Below, in pieces: positions 1 through 7,276 of a stretch of 64,000 nucleotides of DNA; within the stretch, counting starts at the first letter, position 1; every line of letters starts with the position of its first letter. Below the pieces are notes generated by a model that had not been told where the DNA came from, did no database searches, and saw only the letters and a program-made list of their open reading frames with translations. Origin of the DNA: Chachezhania antarctica (GTDB lineage: Bacteria; Pseudomonadota; Alphaproteobacteria; Rhodobacterales; Rhodobacteraceae); NCBI RefSeq assembly GCF_003646465.1, contig NZ_QZEX01000006.1, positions 167,624 to 231,623 on the forward strand, given 5' to 3'. The position numbers and the translations under genes were made by a program.

Positions 1-22
1 GGCGCCGCGGAGGGGATAGGGC

Positions 23-703
23 ATGGATCTGCGGTGGCACCCGTCCCCCAATTTCACCGTTCGGCCCGAGGGCGAGCGGCCCGAGCTGGTCGTGATCCAT
101 TTCACCGCGATGGAAAGCTGTGCCGCCGCGTTGGAGCGGCTGTGCGATCCGGTGGCGGAGGTCTCCTCGCACTACCTGATCGGCCATGACGGAACGGTCT
201 GGCACATGGTCGAGGAGGAGATGCGCGCCTGGCATGCCGGGGTCAGCACCTGGGCCGGGCGCGCGCGGGTGAATCACCGCTCGATCGGGATCGAGCTGGA
301 CAATCGCGGCACGCATCCCTTTGCCGAACCGCAGATGGCGGTGCTGGAGCAGCTGCTGGCGGACATCCTGCAGCGCTGGGGCATCCCGCCCGAAGGCGTC
401 GTAGGCCATTCCGACATAGCACCCGAACGCAAGCAGGACCCGGGCCCGCGCTTCGACTGGCAGCGGCTGGCGCGGCAGGGGCTTTCGGTCTGGCCCCAAG
501 CGGTGGGGCAGGGCGATCCGTACGCCTTCCGGGCCGACCTACGCCGCATAGGCTACCCGGATGACGCGCCCGACGCCGTTCTGCAGGCCTTCCGCGACCG
601 GTTCCGGCCCGGCGCCACAGGCCCCGTGGACGCGACCGATGCCGCCATCGCCCGCGACCTGGCGGAACGCTTCGGCGTTGACCGCGACACCGCCAGCGCC
701 TAA
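23..703 (+). CDS. N-acetylmuramoyl-L-alanine amidase (Amidase_2, AmpD/AmiD-like)
   Basis: This 226-residue protein would cleave the amide bond between N-acetylmuramic acid and L-alanine in peptidoglycan or muropeptides. The amidase_2 fold is visible: the VIHFTAM segment (zinc His near residue 26), the SSHYLIGHDGTVWHMV strand, and the VGHSDIAPERKQDPG block with the second zinc His and the final Asp ligand. Residues after about 165 look like a small C-terminal peptidoglycan-binding-like tail (PYAFRADLRRIGYP). No signal peptide is seen, so a cytoplasmic recycling role like AmpD is possible. The start follows a GGGGATAGGG ribosome-binding site. The stop lies only 9 bases before the RNase P RNA, an order familiar from Rhodobacteraceae. 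Confidence 0.9.
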   Translation: MDLRWHPSPNFTVRPEGERPELVVIHFTAMESCAAALERLCDPVAEVSSHYLIGHDGTVWHMVEEEMRAWHAGVSTWAGRARVNHRSIGIELDNRGTHPFAEPQMAVLEQLLADILQRWGIPPEGVVGHSDIAPERKQDPGPRFDWQRLARQGLSVWPQAVGQGDPYAFRADLRRIGYPDDAPDAVLQAFRDRFRPGATGPVDATDAAIARDLAERFGVDRDTASA

Positions 704-712
704 GCCCCACGG

Positions 713-1096
713 GCGCGGAGGGCCGGATGGCCGCGGGAGCGATCCCGAGGAAAGTCCGGACTCCCTGAAGCAACGGTGCCGGGTAACGCCCGGGCGGGGC
801 AACCCGACGGACAGCGCCACAGAGAAGAGACTACCTGCGTTCGCGCAGGAAAAGGTGAAACGGTGGGGTAAGAGCCCACCGCGGGCCCGGCAACGGGACC
901 GGCATGGCAAGCCCCACCGGGAGCAATGCCAAATAGGACCTCCGCGCGGGCCGCTTTCCGGTGCCGCAGGGCCGCTTCAGCCCCGGGAGGTCGGGTTGGC
1001 AGCTAGAGGCGGCACGGCAACGTGCGGCCAAGAGGAATGGTCATCCATGGGGGCGCATGCCCCCGGGACAGAATCCGGCTTACAGGCTCTCCGCGC
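713..1096 (+). ncRNA. rnpB: RNase P RNA, bacterial class A (M1 RNA)
   Basis: Catalytic RNA of ribonuclease P, which matures tRNA 5' ends. The conserved P4 strand GAGGAAAGTCCGG is at 747-759 and its partner ACAGAATCCGGCTTAC is at about 1068-1083. The ends pair as the P1 helix (GCGCGGAG 713-720 with CTCCGCGC 1089-1096). Internal class A landmarks such as the CAGNGCCACAGAGA-like block near 814-827 and the GCAACGG and GGCAAGCCCCACCGGGAGCAA segments are present. The boundaries are set by P1 pairing, so a few bases either way are possible. Confidence 0.97.
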
Positions 1097-1126
1097 AAAA
1101 TAGCCCCTCCGGGCCACCGGACCCGG

Positions 1127-1154
1127 TTGACACCACCGCCGCCGGATGTAAAAG
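1127..1154 (+). promoter_or_regulatory. Predicted sigma-70-type promoter of rpmG
   Basis: TTGACA at 1127-1132 and TAAAAG at 1149-1154 are separated by 16 bases, about 65 bases ahead of the rpmG start. Read by eye only. Confidence 0.55.
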
Positions 1155-1221
1155 GCGGGCTTCACGGATTTCACGGGCGCCCTTGCAGCCCGTTGCAAGA
1201 GAGACGCTCAGGAGACGAGAC

Positions 1222-1389
1222 ATGGCTAAACCAGTCACCATCAAGATCCGCCTGAATTCGACCGCAGGCACCGGCCACTTCTACGTGACCAAGAAGAACG
1301 CACGCACGATGACCGAGAAGATGACGGTCCGTAAGTACGACCCCGTTGTGCGCAAGCATGTCGAATACAAGGAAGGCAAGATCAAGTGA
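1222..1389 (+). CDS. rpmG: 50S ribosomal protein L33
   Basis: A 55-residue basic protein of the large ribosomal subunit. The sequence matches the L33 family: the [20 protein letters not shown] start, the YVTKKN segment, and the [18 protein letters not shown] end. It lacks the zinc-binding CxxC pairs of the other L33 type, so it is the C-minus, zinc-independent form. The start is preceded by GGAGACGAG. The much longer open frame upstream runs back through RNase P RNA and is not coding. A terminator hairpin follows about 55 bases after the stop. Confidence 0.97.
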   Translation: MAKPVTIKIRLNSTAGTGHFYVTKKNARTMTEKMTVRKYDPVVRKHVEYKEGKIK

Positions 1390-1443
1390 TCCCGCCCGGG
1401 CTGCGGTAACCTGCGGCCCGTCACGACCCGGTCAAGAAAATCA

Positions 1444-1473
1444 GGGGCTCCGCCATCGGCGTGAGCCCTTTTT
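1444..1473 (+). terminator. Rho-independent terminator after rpmG
   Basis: GGGCTC (1445-1450) pairs with GAGCCC (1463-1468), the stem extends through CGCC/GGCG with one bulge, and five T residues follow at 1469-1473. Confidence 0.8.
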
Positions 1474-1483
1474 CGTGCGCGGG

Positions 1484-1526
1484 GGTCGTAGGGGGCGGTG
1501 CGTGGAGACCACGCACCCTACCGCCC
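1484..1526. repeat. Dispersed palindrome, GGTGCGTGG family, copy a
   Basis: GGTGCGTGG (1497-1505), AGA, CCACGCACC (1509-1517) form a perfect 9-bp inverted repeat. Flanking GGGC and CCGCCC extend the symmetry. Related copies occur at 1561, 8754, 12675 and 16209, all between genes. Confidence 0.75.
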
Positions 1527-1560
1527 GTCAGGCAGTGATCACCGTCGTGGGAACCTTGCC

Positions 1561-1590
1561 GTAGGGTACGTGGTCTCCACGCACCGTAAC
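1561..1590. repeat. Dispersed palindrome, GGTGCGTGG family, copy b
   Basis: GTAGGGTACGTGG, TCT, CCACGCACCGTAAC. Same unit as copy a, with one arm altered (GGTACGTGG against CCACGCACC). It lies 35 bases from copy a in the gap between convergent rpmG and the BI-1 gene. Confidence 0.75.
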
Positions 1591-1614
1591 CCGCCGCGCT
1601 CATTAAACCCGCCC

Positions 1615-1648
1615 AAAAAAAAAGGCCGGCCCCGCGGGACCGGCCTTC
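1615..1648 (-). terminator. Terminator after the BI-1 family gene
   Basis: On the minus strand AAGGCCGG pairs with CCGGCCTT (1622-1647) and is followed by a run of nine T residues (A run at 1615-1623 on the plus strand). Confidence 0.85.
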
Positions 1649-1677
1649 AGACCGTCTGGTTTCAAGAGCGCGCCAGG

Positions 1678-2457
1678 TTATTCCTGCGAGCCCATGAAGA
1701 AGAGCAGGAACTGGAACATGTTCAGGAAGTCCAGGTACAGGCTCAGCGCGCCGAAGGTCGCCGACTTGTTCAGCCATTCCTGATCGCCCACCTGCGCATG
1801 CGCGATGTAATCGCTCTTGATGCGCTGGGTATCGTAGGCCGTCAGGCCCGCGAAGATCAGGACACCGATCGCCGAGATCGCGAACATCATTGCAGGCGAC
1901 TGCAGGAAGATGTTGATGATCATCGCGATCACCAGGCCGATCACGCCCATCACCAGGAATGTGCCCATGCCGGACAGGTCCTTCTTGGTCGTGTAGCCGT
2001 AAAGCGACAGACCGGCGAAGGCGACCGCGGTGACAAGGAACGTCTGGACGATCGAATACTGCGTGTAGATCAGGAAGATCGAGCTGAGCGACAGGCCGAT
2101 CAGCACCGCAAAGACGAAGAAGCCCAGCTGTGCAGCGGACGCCGACGCCTTGCGCATGATCGGGCCGATCCCGAAGAACAGGATCGCCAGCGGCGCGAAC
2201 ATGATCACCCATTTCAGCGGCGACACGTAGATGGCCTGGCCCAGGGCGGTCAGGTATTCGCCTTCGCGGATCATGATCCCCGTAACGTTCGGGTCGGACG
2301 TCACTGCCAGACCGGAAATCGCCCAGGCCGCCAGTGCGGTGATCAGCATGCCCACGGACATCGTGCCGTAGACCTTGTTCATGTGGGCGCGGAGGCCCTC
2401 GTCAATCTGAGCGGTGCGTACCCCTGCGCCCGTCCGGATTGTGTTGTATTCAGCCAT
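1678..2457 (-). CDS. Bax inhibitor-1/YccA family membrane protein
   Basis: A 259-residue integral membrane protein of the BI-1/YccA (UPF0005) family. Bacterial members are proposed to be pH-sensitive calcium leak channels or modulators of the FtsH protease; which applies here cannot be told. About seven hydrophobic segments follow a short polar N-terminus (MAEYNTIRTGAGVRTAQIDE). The family end is also seen: an LTAYDTQRIK segment near residue 208 and a LSLYLDFLNMFQFLL helix near the C-terminus. The start is preceded on the minus strand by GGAGA. It stands as a single gene with its own terminator. Confidence 0.93.
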   Translation of the reverse strand: MAEYNTIRTGAGVRTAQIDEGLRAHMNKVYGTMSVGMLITALAAWAISGLAVTSDPNVTGIMIREGEYLTALGQAIYVSPLKWVIMFAPLAILFFGIGPIMRKASASAAQLGFFVFAVLIGLSLSSIFLIYTQYSIVQTFLVTAVAFAGLSLYGYTTKKDLSGMGTFLVMGVIGLVIAMIINIFLQSPAMMFAISAIGVLIFAGLTAYDTQRIKSDYIAHAQVGDQEWLNKSATFGALSLYLDFLNMFQFLLFFMGSQE

Positions 2458-2640
2458 GTGAGCTGGTCTCCATTAACCCTGTTTCCCCTGCCGGTTGAGC
2501 CCGGCAGACCTCATTCGGAAATATCGGTAAGCGCGCCCTGATTTTCAAGCGATTCAGGTGGGTTTCGGGGGTGGAATGACGTTTTTTTGACCGTTGGTCG
2601 CGGAAACCTTCGGATCGGGGCGCCCTGACTGCCCGTGAAA

Positions 2641-2680
2641 CGAAAAACACCGGCGCGGGCAGTGCCCTGTCGCCGGTGTT
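2641..2680 (-). terminator. Terminator after the DUF1127 gene
   Basis: On the minus strand AACACCGGCG pairs with CGCCGGTGTT (2646-2655 with 2671-2680) and is followed by TTTTTCG. The rest of the 2458-2764 gap holds the presumed promoter of the BI-1 gene; no other feature was seen there. Confidence 0.8.
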
Positions 2681-2764
2681 ATGTGGGGCCTGTCGGGGCC
2701 TGTTTCGAGAGGGGGCGTTCACCCCCGGCGCGGTATTTCAAGGGCGGCCGCCGCCCGACGCGGA

Positions 2765-2977
2765 TCAACGGGTCCAGTGTGCGGGCGCATCCCAGAAGCC
2801 ACGTCCGGATTCGGTGCGGGCTTCGGCGCGGGTCAGGCCCAGGTCGTTCAGCGCGGCGTCGTCCAGGCGTTCCAGGGCGGCACGTTCGCGGCGGACGGAT
2901 GCCAGGTGGCCAAGAAGGGCAACCGGGTTGCCGAATTCGACGCGGGGCAGCACGCGGTTCAGGATCAGGTCGGTCAT
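2765..2977 (-). CDS. DUF1127 domain small protein (YjiS-like)
   Basis: A 70-residue protein with the DUF1127 signature LERLDDAALNDLGLTRAEARTE in its second half (Arg-rich stretch, Leu-Asp and DLGL/R spacing). In other alphaproteobacteria short DUF1127 proteins have been linked to RNA metabolism and to phosphate or C1 physiology; the role here is unknown. The N-terminal half (MTDLILNRVLPRVEF) may form an amphipathic helix. AAAGGAC precedes the start. It is divergent from the LysR gene, with 128 bases between the two starts, so regulation by that protein is possible but not shown. Confidence 0.85.
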   Translation of the reverse strand: MTDLILNRVLPRVEFGNPVALLGHLASVRRERAALERLDDAALNDLGLTRAEARTESGRGFWDAPAHWTR

Positions 2978-3105
2978 GGTCTTTGTCCTTTCGTCATTCT
3001 GTGATGGCTCGAGTGTTTCTGTTCGCTTCTGTTGATGTATGTGGAGGAGTGTGCTCTATTTGTGAAACGAATGTTTGTGAGCCCCACCATCACGGAGTGT
3101 GATGC

Positions 3106-3981
3106 ATGCGAAATCTCGACCTGACGACCCTGCGGTCCTTCGTGGCCGTGGCCGATACCGGCGGCGTGACGCGGGCCGCGTCCTACTTGAATCTCACGCA
3201 ATCTGCCGTGTCGATGCAGATCAAGCGGCTGGAGGAGATGCTGGGCGTCCCCGTGCTTGACCGGTCGGGCAGGAAGATCCAGCTGACGTCGGCCGGCGAC
3301 CAGCTTCTGGCCTATGCACGGCGGATGGTGACCCTGAACGACGAGGCCGTGGGCCGCCTGACGGATGACGCGTTCGAAGGCGAGATCGTGATCGGCGTGC
3401 CGCACGACATCATCTACCCCGCGATCCCGCGCGTGTTGCAGCAGTTCAACGCGGCCTATCCAAGGATGGGTGTGCAGCTGTTGTCAAACTATTCGTCGAT
3501 GCTGCGGCAATCCTTCATGCGCGGCGAATGCAAGATGATCCTGACCACCGAGAACGAGGCCCCGCCCGAGGCCGAGACATTGGCGGAACGGCCGCTGTGC
3601 TGGGTGGGGGCGCCCGAAGGCATCCATTGGCGGCAGAAACCGATCCGGCTGGCCTTCCTGCGCCAGTGCGCCTTCCGGCCCCAGGCCATCGCGGCGCTGG
3701 AACAGGCCGAGCTGCCCTGGGTGATGGCCGTCGACACGGCGTCGGACCGAGCGATGGAAGCGACGGTCTCGGCGGACCTTGCGATCACGGCAATGATCGA
3801 TGGGACCGAGCCGCCGCAACTGCGCCAGATAGATCCGTCCCTGCTGCCGCCGCTGCCGCAGCAGAAGATCAATTTCTACGCGCCCGATTCCCACAGCACG
3901 CGGCCGGAGGCGGATCTGGCCGACCTTCTGCGCCAGAACTTCCGGCAATTGAGCGCGGCACCGCTGAAAGCCGTCATCTGA
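3106..3981 (+). CDS. LysR family transcriptional regulator
   Basis: A 291-residue LysR-type regulator. The N-terminal winged helix-turn-helix is clear at about residues 4-63 (LTTLRSFVAVADTGGVTRAA, then LTQSAVSMQIKRLEEMLG). A linker helix and a periplasmic-binding-like effector domain follow from about residue 90 (GEIVIGVPHDIIYPAIPRVL). The effector is unknown. The start ATG follows CACGGAG; a second ATG four bases upstream is out of frame. LysR proteins usually regulate a divergent neighbour, which here is the DUF1127 gene. The downstream oxidoreductase is convergent. Confidence 0.92.
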   Translation: MRNLDLTTLRSFVAVADTGGVTRAASYLNLTQSAVSMQIKRLEEMLGVPVLDRSGRKIQLTSAGDQLLAYARRMVTLNDEAVGRLTDDAFEGEIVIGVPHDIIYPAIPRVLQQFNAAYPRMGVQLLSNYSSMLRQSFMRGECKMILTTENEAPPEAETLAERPLCWVGAPEGIHWRQKPIRLAFLRQCAFRPQAIAALEQAELPWVMAVDTASDRAMEATVSADLAITAMIDGTEPPQLRQIDPSLLPPLPQQKINFYAPDSHSTRPEADLADLLRQNFRQLSAAPLKAVI

Positions 3982-4093
3982 GGACCAGTCCAACCGTCAC
4001 CCACATCATGCCGGCCTGAATGCCGTTGCCGGCCGATCAGGTGGCTCTGCCCCCGCCCGCTCCAGTAGTGCGGACTCCCCCGAGGTACTTGGG

Positions 4094-4150
4094 GACCAAA
4101 GAAGCCAGGGTCCCCTGCTTCTTCTTTTCCCAAATACTCCCGCCGGAGGC
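4094..4150 (-). repeat. Dispersed 57-bp terminator-like repeat, copy 2
   Basis: The minus strand reads GCCTCCGGCGGGAGTATTTG onward and matches 8682-8738 at 52 of 57 positions by my count. Inside it GAAGCAGGG pairs with CCCTGGCTTC and is followed by TTTGG, so it can terminate transcription of the oxidoreductase gene that ends at 4211. Confidence 0.7.
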
Positions 4151-4210
4151 ATCCGGCAGGACATGCCGCAGCGTGCCGCTGGTCTGATTGCCCGAGCCTG
4201 AGCGGCGGGC

Positions 4211-5167
4211 TCAGGGCAGGATCACGACCTTGCCGGTGGCTTTCCTTGTGCGCAGCAGGTCCAGGCCGGCCGCGACCTCGTCCAGCGGCAAAACGTTGCT
4301 GACATGGGGCGCAAGACGGCCGTCGAGGTACCAGCGCGTCAGTTCTTCCAGGCTGTCGCGGATGATCTGTGGGCGGAATTTCATGTAGCCGCCGATGTAG
4401 AAGCCGATGACGGTCAGGTTCTTGACCAGAAGGTGATTGGCCGGGATCTGGGGCACGTCCCCGCCGGCGAAGCCGATGGGCAGCAGGCGGCCGCCGGGGT
4501 TGGTGGCCCGGAAGGCCGCGCGGAAGACATCGCCGCCGACCGTGTCATAGACCACGTCGGCACCGCCCAGGTCCTTCAGTCGCTGGCGGAGGTCCTCTTC
4601 TCCGTCGATCAGGATATCTGCCCCTGCCGCCCGCGCGATCGCCAGCTTTTCGGGTCCGCGGGCCTGCGCGATCACGCGGGCGCCCAGAAGCGCGCCGATC
4701 TCGACCGCCGTCAGGCCCACGCCACCGGCGGCGCCGGTGACCAGCAGCGTCTCTCCCGGCGCGAGGTGGGCCAGCCCCTTCAGCGCGACATGCGAGGTGC
4801 CGTAGGCGATCTGGAAGGCGGCGGCATGTTCATAGGACATCGCGTCGGGGATCTTCACCACGCGGTCGGCCGGAAAGGCGCCCGTTTCGGCCAGCCCGCC
4901 CTGACCGCCAAAGACGCAGACCCGGTCACCGGGCGAAAAACTATCGACATTCGCGCCCGTTTCGATCACGTCGCCGGCGGCCTCCATCCCCAGCGTGAAG
5001 GGCGGCTCGGGGATGTCCTGGTAGGTCCCCCGGATCATCAGCGTATCGGCAAAGTTCAGCCCCACGGCCCGGATCCTGATCAGAACTTCGCCCGCTTGGG
5101 GCCGCGGCTCCGGAAGGTCGACAAATCCGGGATCCGTTCCGGCAGTGGTGATCTGGTAGGCACGCAT
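4211..5167 (-). CDS. NADPH:quinone oxidoreductase family protein (zinc-independent MDR)
   Basis: A 318-residue medium-chain dehydrogenase/reductase of the quinone oxidoreductase group, expected to reduce quinones or enones with NADPH. The N-terminal GroES-like domain carries VGLNFADTLMIRGTY and GMEAAGDV. The Rossmann domain has the nucleotide loop TGAAGGVGLTAVEIG, and VVYDTVGG and PIGFAGG follow. No structural zinc cysteine set is seen, as usual for the QOR branch. The start at MRAYQI is chosen because GGAGAAG sits just before it and it matches the family N-terminus; the open frame continues 44 codons further upstream without support. It ends near a dispersed repeat that can act as terminator. 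Confidence 0.9.
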   Translation of the reverse strand: MRAYQITTAGTDPGFVDLPEPRPQAGEVLIRIRAVGLNFADTLMIRGTYQDIPEPPFTLGMEAAGDVIETGANVDSFSPGDRVCVFGGQGGLAETGAFPADRVVKIPDAMSYEHAAAFQIAYGTSHVALKGLAHLAPGETLLVTGAAGGVGLTAVEIGALLGARVIAQARGPEKLAIARAAGADILIDGEEDLRQRLKDLGGADVVYDTVGGDVFRAAFRATNPGGRLLPIGFAGGDVPQIPANHLLVKNLTVIGFYIGGYMKFRPQIIRDSLEELTRWYLDGRLAPHVSNVLPLDEVAAGLDLLRTRKATGKVVILP

Positions 5168-5807
5168 CTTTCTTCTCCGCGTGGAATGATGTGAAAGGCG
5201 CATTTCGATCGCCGACCTGATCCGATTTCCTGTTTTCGGAGGGCCGGCTGCATCCGCAACAACGCTGCCGGGGATAGGCGTGATTCCAGATCTGTGCAAC
5301 GCAACCCAAGGGCGGATGCGGACAATCCCGACAGTGATGAGCCGATCCAGTGTTCAAGAAACTTAATTCGGGCGGGGCGAAAGACGATCTCGCCTGCTTA
5401 ACGTAAGGTCATGCAGGCGTTGAATCCTGTCGCCCGGAATCCCCTTTCGAGGCATATAGGCGCTGGTTTCGCCGTCGACAGGGGCGCACGCGCCAAATTT
5501 GGTGGACAACTCAACCATGTTGTCGGGCCGTTAACCATAATGCCGGGCGGATTTCGCAATATTACCGTCATTCAACTTATCGTCGTTATCGATCTCACGC
5601 GATTCAACCATCTTGCATTCGCGTCCGGAAACCCTATTGTTAGGAACCGCTAGACAAGAAATGACTGGAAGCGGCTATATGTGGCCCAATGTCCATTACC
5701 CGGCACATGACGCATTTGGGACGCGCGGAAGGTGCGGGTCGAAGGCTTGGAAATGCCAAAGCTCTGGGGACAGTCATTTTTAGGATTGGCTAACAGGAGA
5801 TAAGAAC
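5168..5807. other. 640-base intergenic gap ahead of the XRE regulator
   Basis: No convincing gene was found. The stretch is less G+C-rich than its flanks, especially 5480-5680. It holds a run of AT-rich words including one TTAACCAT (5531-5538), which resembles a single CtrA half-site, but no full TTAA-N7-TTAA site. The 80-residue open frame at 5411-5653 has no ribosome-binding site or family resemblance. Long promoters or a small RNA are possible, but nothing seen proves either. Confidence 0.4.
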
Positions 5808-6179
5808 ATGGCCCACCACGTGGACATCCACGTCGGCAAGCGCGTCAGACATCGTCGATGGCTGATCGGAATGACTCAGCAGCAGCTTGCAGAACAGGTT
5901 GGAATCAAATTCCAGCAAATTCAAAAGTATGAAACCGGTGCGAACCGGGTCAGCGCGTCCCGTCTTTGGGATATCGCCGATGCTCTGGACGTTCCCGTCA
6001 GCTTCTTCTTTGAAGGCCTGGACGAAGAGGCGGCGACCGCCGGCGAAGGGGGCAGCGTGCCCGCCGACCTGATGGGCGACAAGGAAGCGCTGGATCTCGT
6101 CCGGTCGTACTACGCGATTCCGGAAAACCAGCGCCGCCGCCTGTTCGAACTGGCCCGCGTGCTGAGCGACGTCGCCTGA
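5808..6179 (+). CDS. XRE family HTH transcriptional regulator
   Basis: A 123-residue DNA-binding protein. A Cro/C1-type helix-turn-helix spans about residues 10-65 (VGKRVRHRRWLIGMTQQQLA, then VGIKFQQIQKYETGANRVSA). An acidic linker (GLDEEAATAGEGG) and a short helical tail (ALDLVRSYYAIPENQRRRLF) follow. Proteins with this exact layout are widespread and usually single-copy housekeeping regulators in Alphaproteobacteria; the regulon is not evident from neighbours. The start follows ACAGGAG. A strong terminator lies about 45 bases downstream, so the gene is monocistronic. Confidence 0.9.
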   Translation: MAHHVDIHVGKRVRHRRWLIGMTQQQLAEQVGIKFQQIQKYETGANRVSASRLWDIADALDVPVSFFFEGLDEEAATAGEGGSVPADLMGDKEALDLVRSYYAIPENQRRRLFELARVLSDVA

Positions 6180-6222
6180 GACGAAAATCGATTCGCGTGT
6201 TGGCCTGACCCGGCCGCACGCC

Positions 6223-6257
6223 AAAAGGCCGGGCAGGGGATTGCCCGGCTTTTATTT
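6223..6257 (+). terminator. Terminator after the XRE regulator
   Basis: CCGGGCA (6229-6235 region) pairs with TGCCCGG (6242-6248) and is followed by CTTTTATTTT. Confidence 0.85.
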
Positions 6258-6325
6258 TGCGCCGACATCCCCGCACGGACCTGACATGCCTTGCCTGCCG
6301 GAGATGGATAGGTCTATCTGCGGGC

Positions 6326-7165
6326 ATGTCCGCCCCTTCCCACATCACCGCTGAAACCGGATCCGAACTGTCGGATCTGGACCTTGCCCACCGCATGGCC
6401 GACGCGGCGCGCGCCGCGATCCTGCCGTGGTTTCGCACCGCAGGTCTGGCGGCCGACAACAAGGCGGCATCAGGCTTCGATCCCGTGACCGCGGCCGACC
6501 GCGCGTCGGAAGCCGCAATGCGCGCCCTTCTGGCCGAACACCGGCCCGATGACGGGATCTGGGGCGAAGAGATGGGCCAGAGCGCCGGCACCAGCGGCCG
6601 GATCTGGGTGCTTGACCCGATCGACGGCACGCGCGCCTTTCTCAGCGGCACGCCCACCTGGGGTGTTCTGATCGCGCTTGCGGAAAGTGGCGAAGTGCCG
6701 CGGCCCGTGCTGGGGGTGATCGACCAGCCCTATATCGGCGAGCGTTTCATCGGCGGCTCGGGTATCGCGGCGTCGATGACCGGCCCGCAAGGTGCGGCGC
6801 CGATGGCGACGCGGGCAACCGAACGGCTGGACGAGGCGGTGCTCTTCACCACTTTCCCCGAGGTCGGAACCCAAGCGGAGCGCAACGCCTTCGAAGATGT
6901 TGCAAAGCAGGTGAAACTGGTCCGCTACGGCATGGATTGCTATGCCTACGCGCTGCTGGCGGCGGGCCAGATCGATCTTGTGATCGAGGCGGGGCTGCAT
7001 GCCTACGACATCATGGCCCCCATCGCGGTGATCGAAGCGGCCGGTGGCGTGGTCACCGACTGGCAGGGCGGACCGGCCGGGAACGGTGGCCAGGTCCTTG
7101 CCGCGGCAAATCCGGACGTGCACCGGGCCGCGCTCGAATTGTTGCGAGATAGCACTTCCCATTGA
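6326..7165 (+). CDS. hisN: Inositol monophosphatase family, histidinol-phosphatase type
   Basis: A 279-residue magnesium-dependent phosphatase. The IMPase motifs are present: GEEMG (metal-binding Glu), WVLDPIDGTRAFLSGTPTWG (the DPxDGT metal site, with the RAF and SG-P-WG residues typical of HisN rather than of plain IMPase), and YDIMAPIAVIEAAGG near the C-terminus. HisN removes phosphate from L-histidinol phosphate in histidine synthesis; activity on inositol phosphate cannot be excluded. The start MSAPSH is preferred over an earlier in-frame codon because it fits the family length. No histidine genes adjoin it. Confidence 0.85.
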   Translation: MSAPSHITAETGSELSDLDLAHRMADAARAAILPWFRTAGLAADNKAASGFDPVTAADRASEAAMRALLAEHRPDDGIWGEEMGQSAGTSGRIWVLDPIDGTRAFLSGTPTWGVLIALAESGEVPRPVLGVIDQPYIGERFIGGSGIAASMTGPQGAAPMATRATERLDEAVLFTTFPEVGTQAERNAFEDVAKQVKLVRYGMDCYAYALLAAGQIDLVIEAGLHAYDIMAPIAVIEAAGGVVTDWQGGPAGNGGQVLAAANPDVHRAALELLRDSTSH

Positions 7166-7276
7166 CGTGCCGCAGTGCAGCGTTAACGTGTTAATACCAT
7201 CGTGAAGCAATTCCCGCCAAGGGGATAGCCAACAGGACACCACGACGGCGCGCGTCCACTGACCGGGGGAGTGGTC

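Noticed and set aside
5525-5540. TTAACCAT as a CtrA binding site
   Set aside because: Only one half-site is present; no TTAA follows at the required 7-base spacing. The TTAACGTGTTAA near 7183 has a 4-base spacer and is also not a full site.
5411-5653. 80-residue open frame in the long gap
   Set aside because: No ribosome-binding site, no family resemblance and poor codon bias for this genome.
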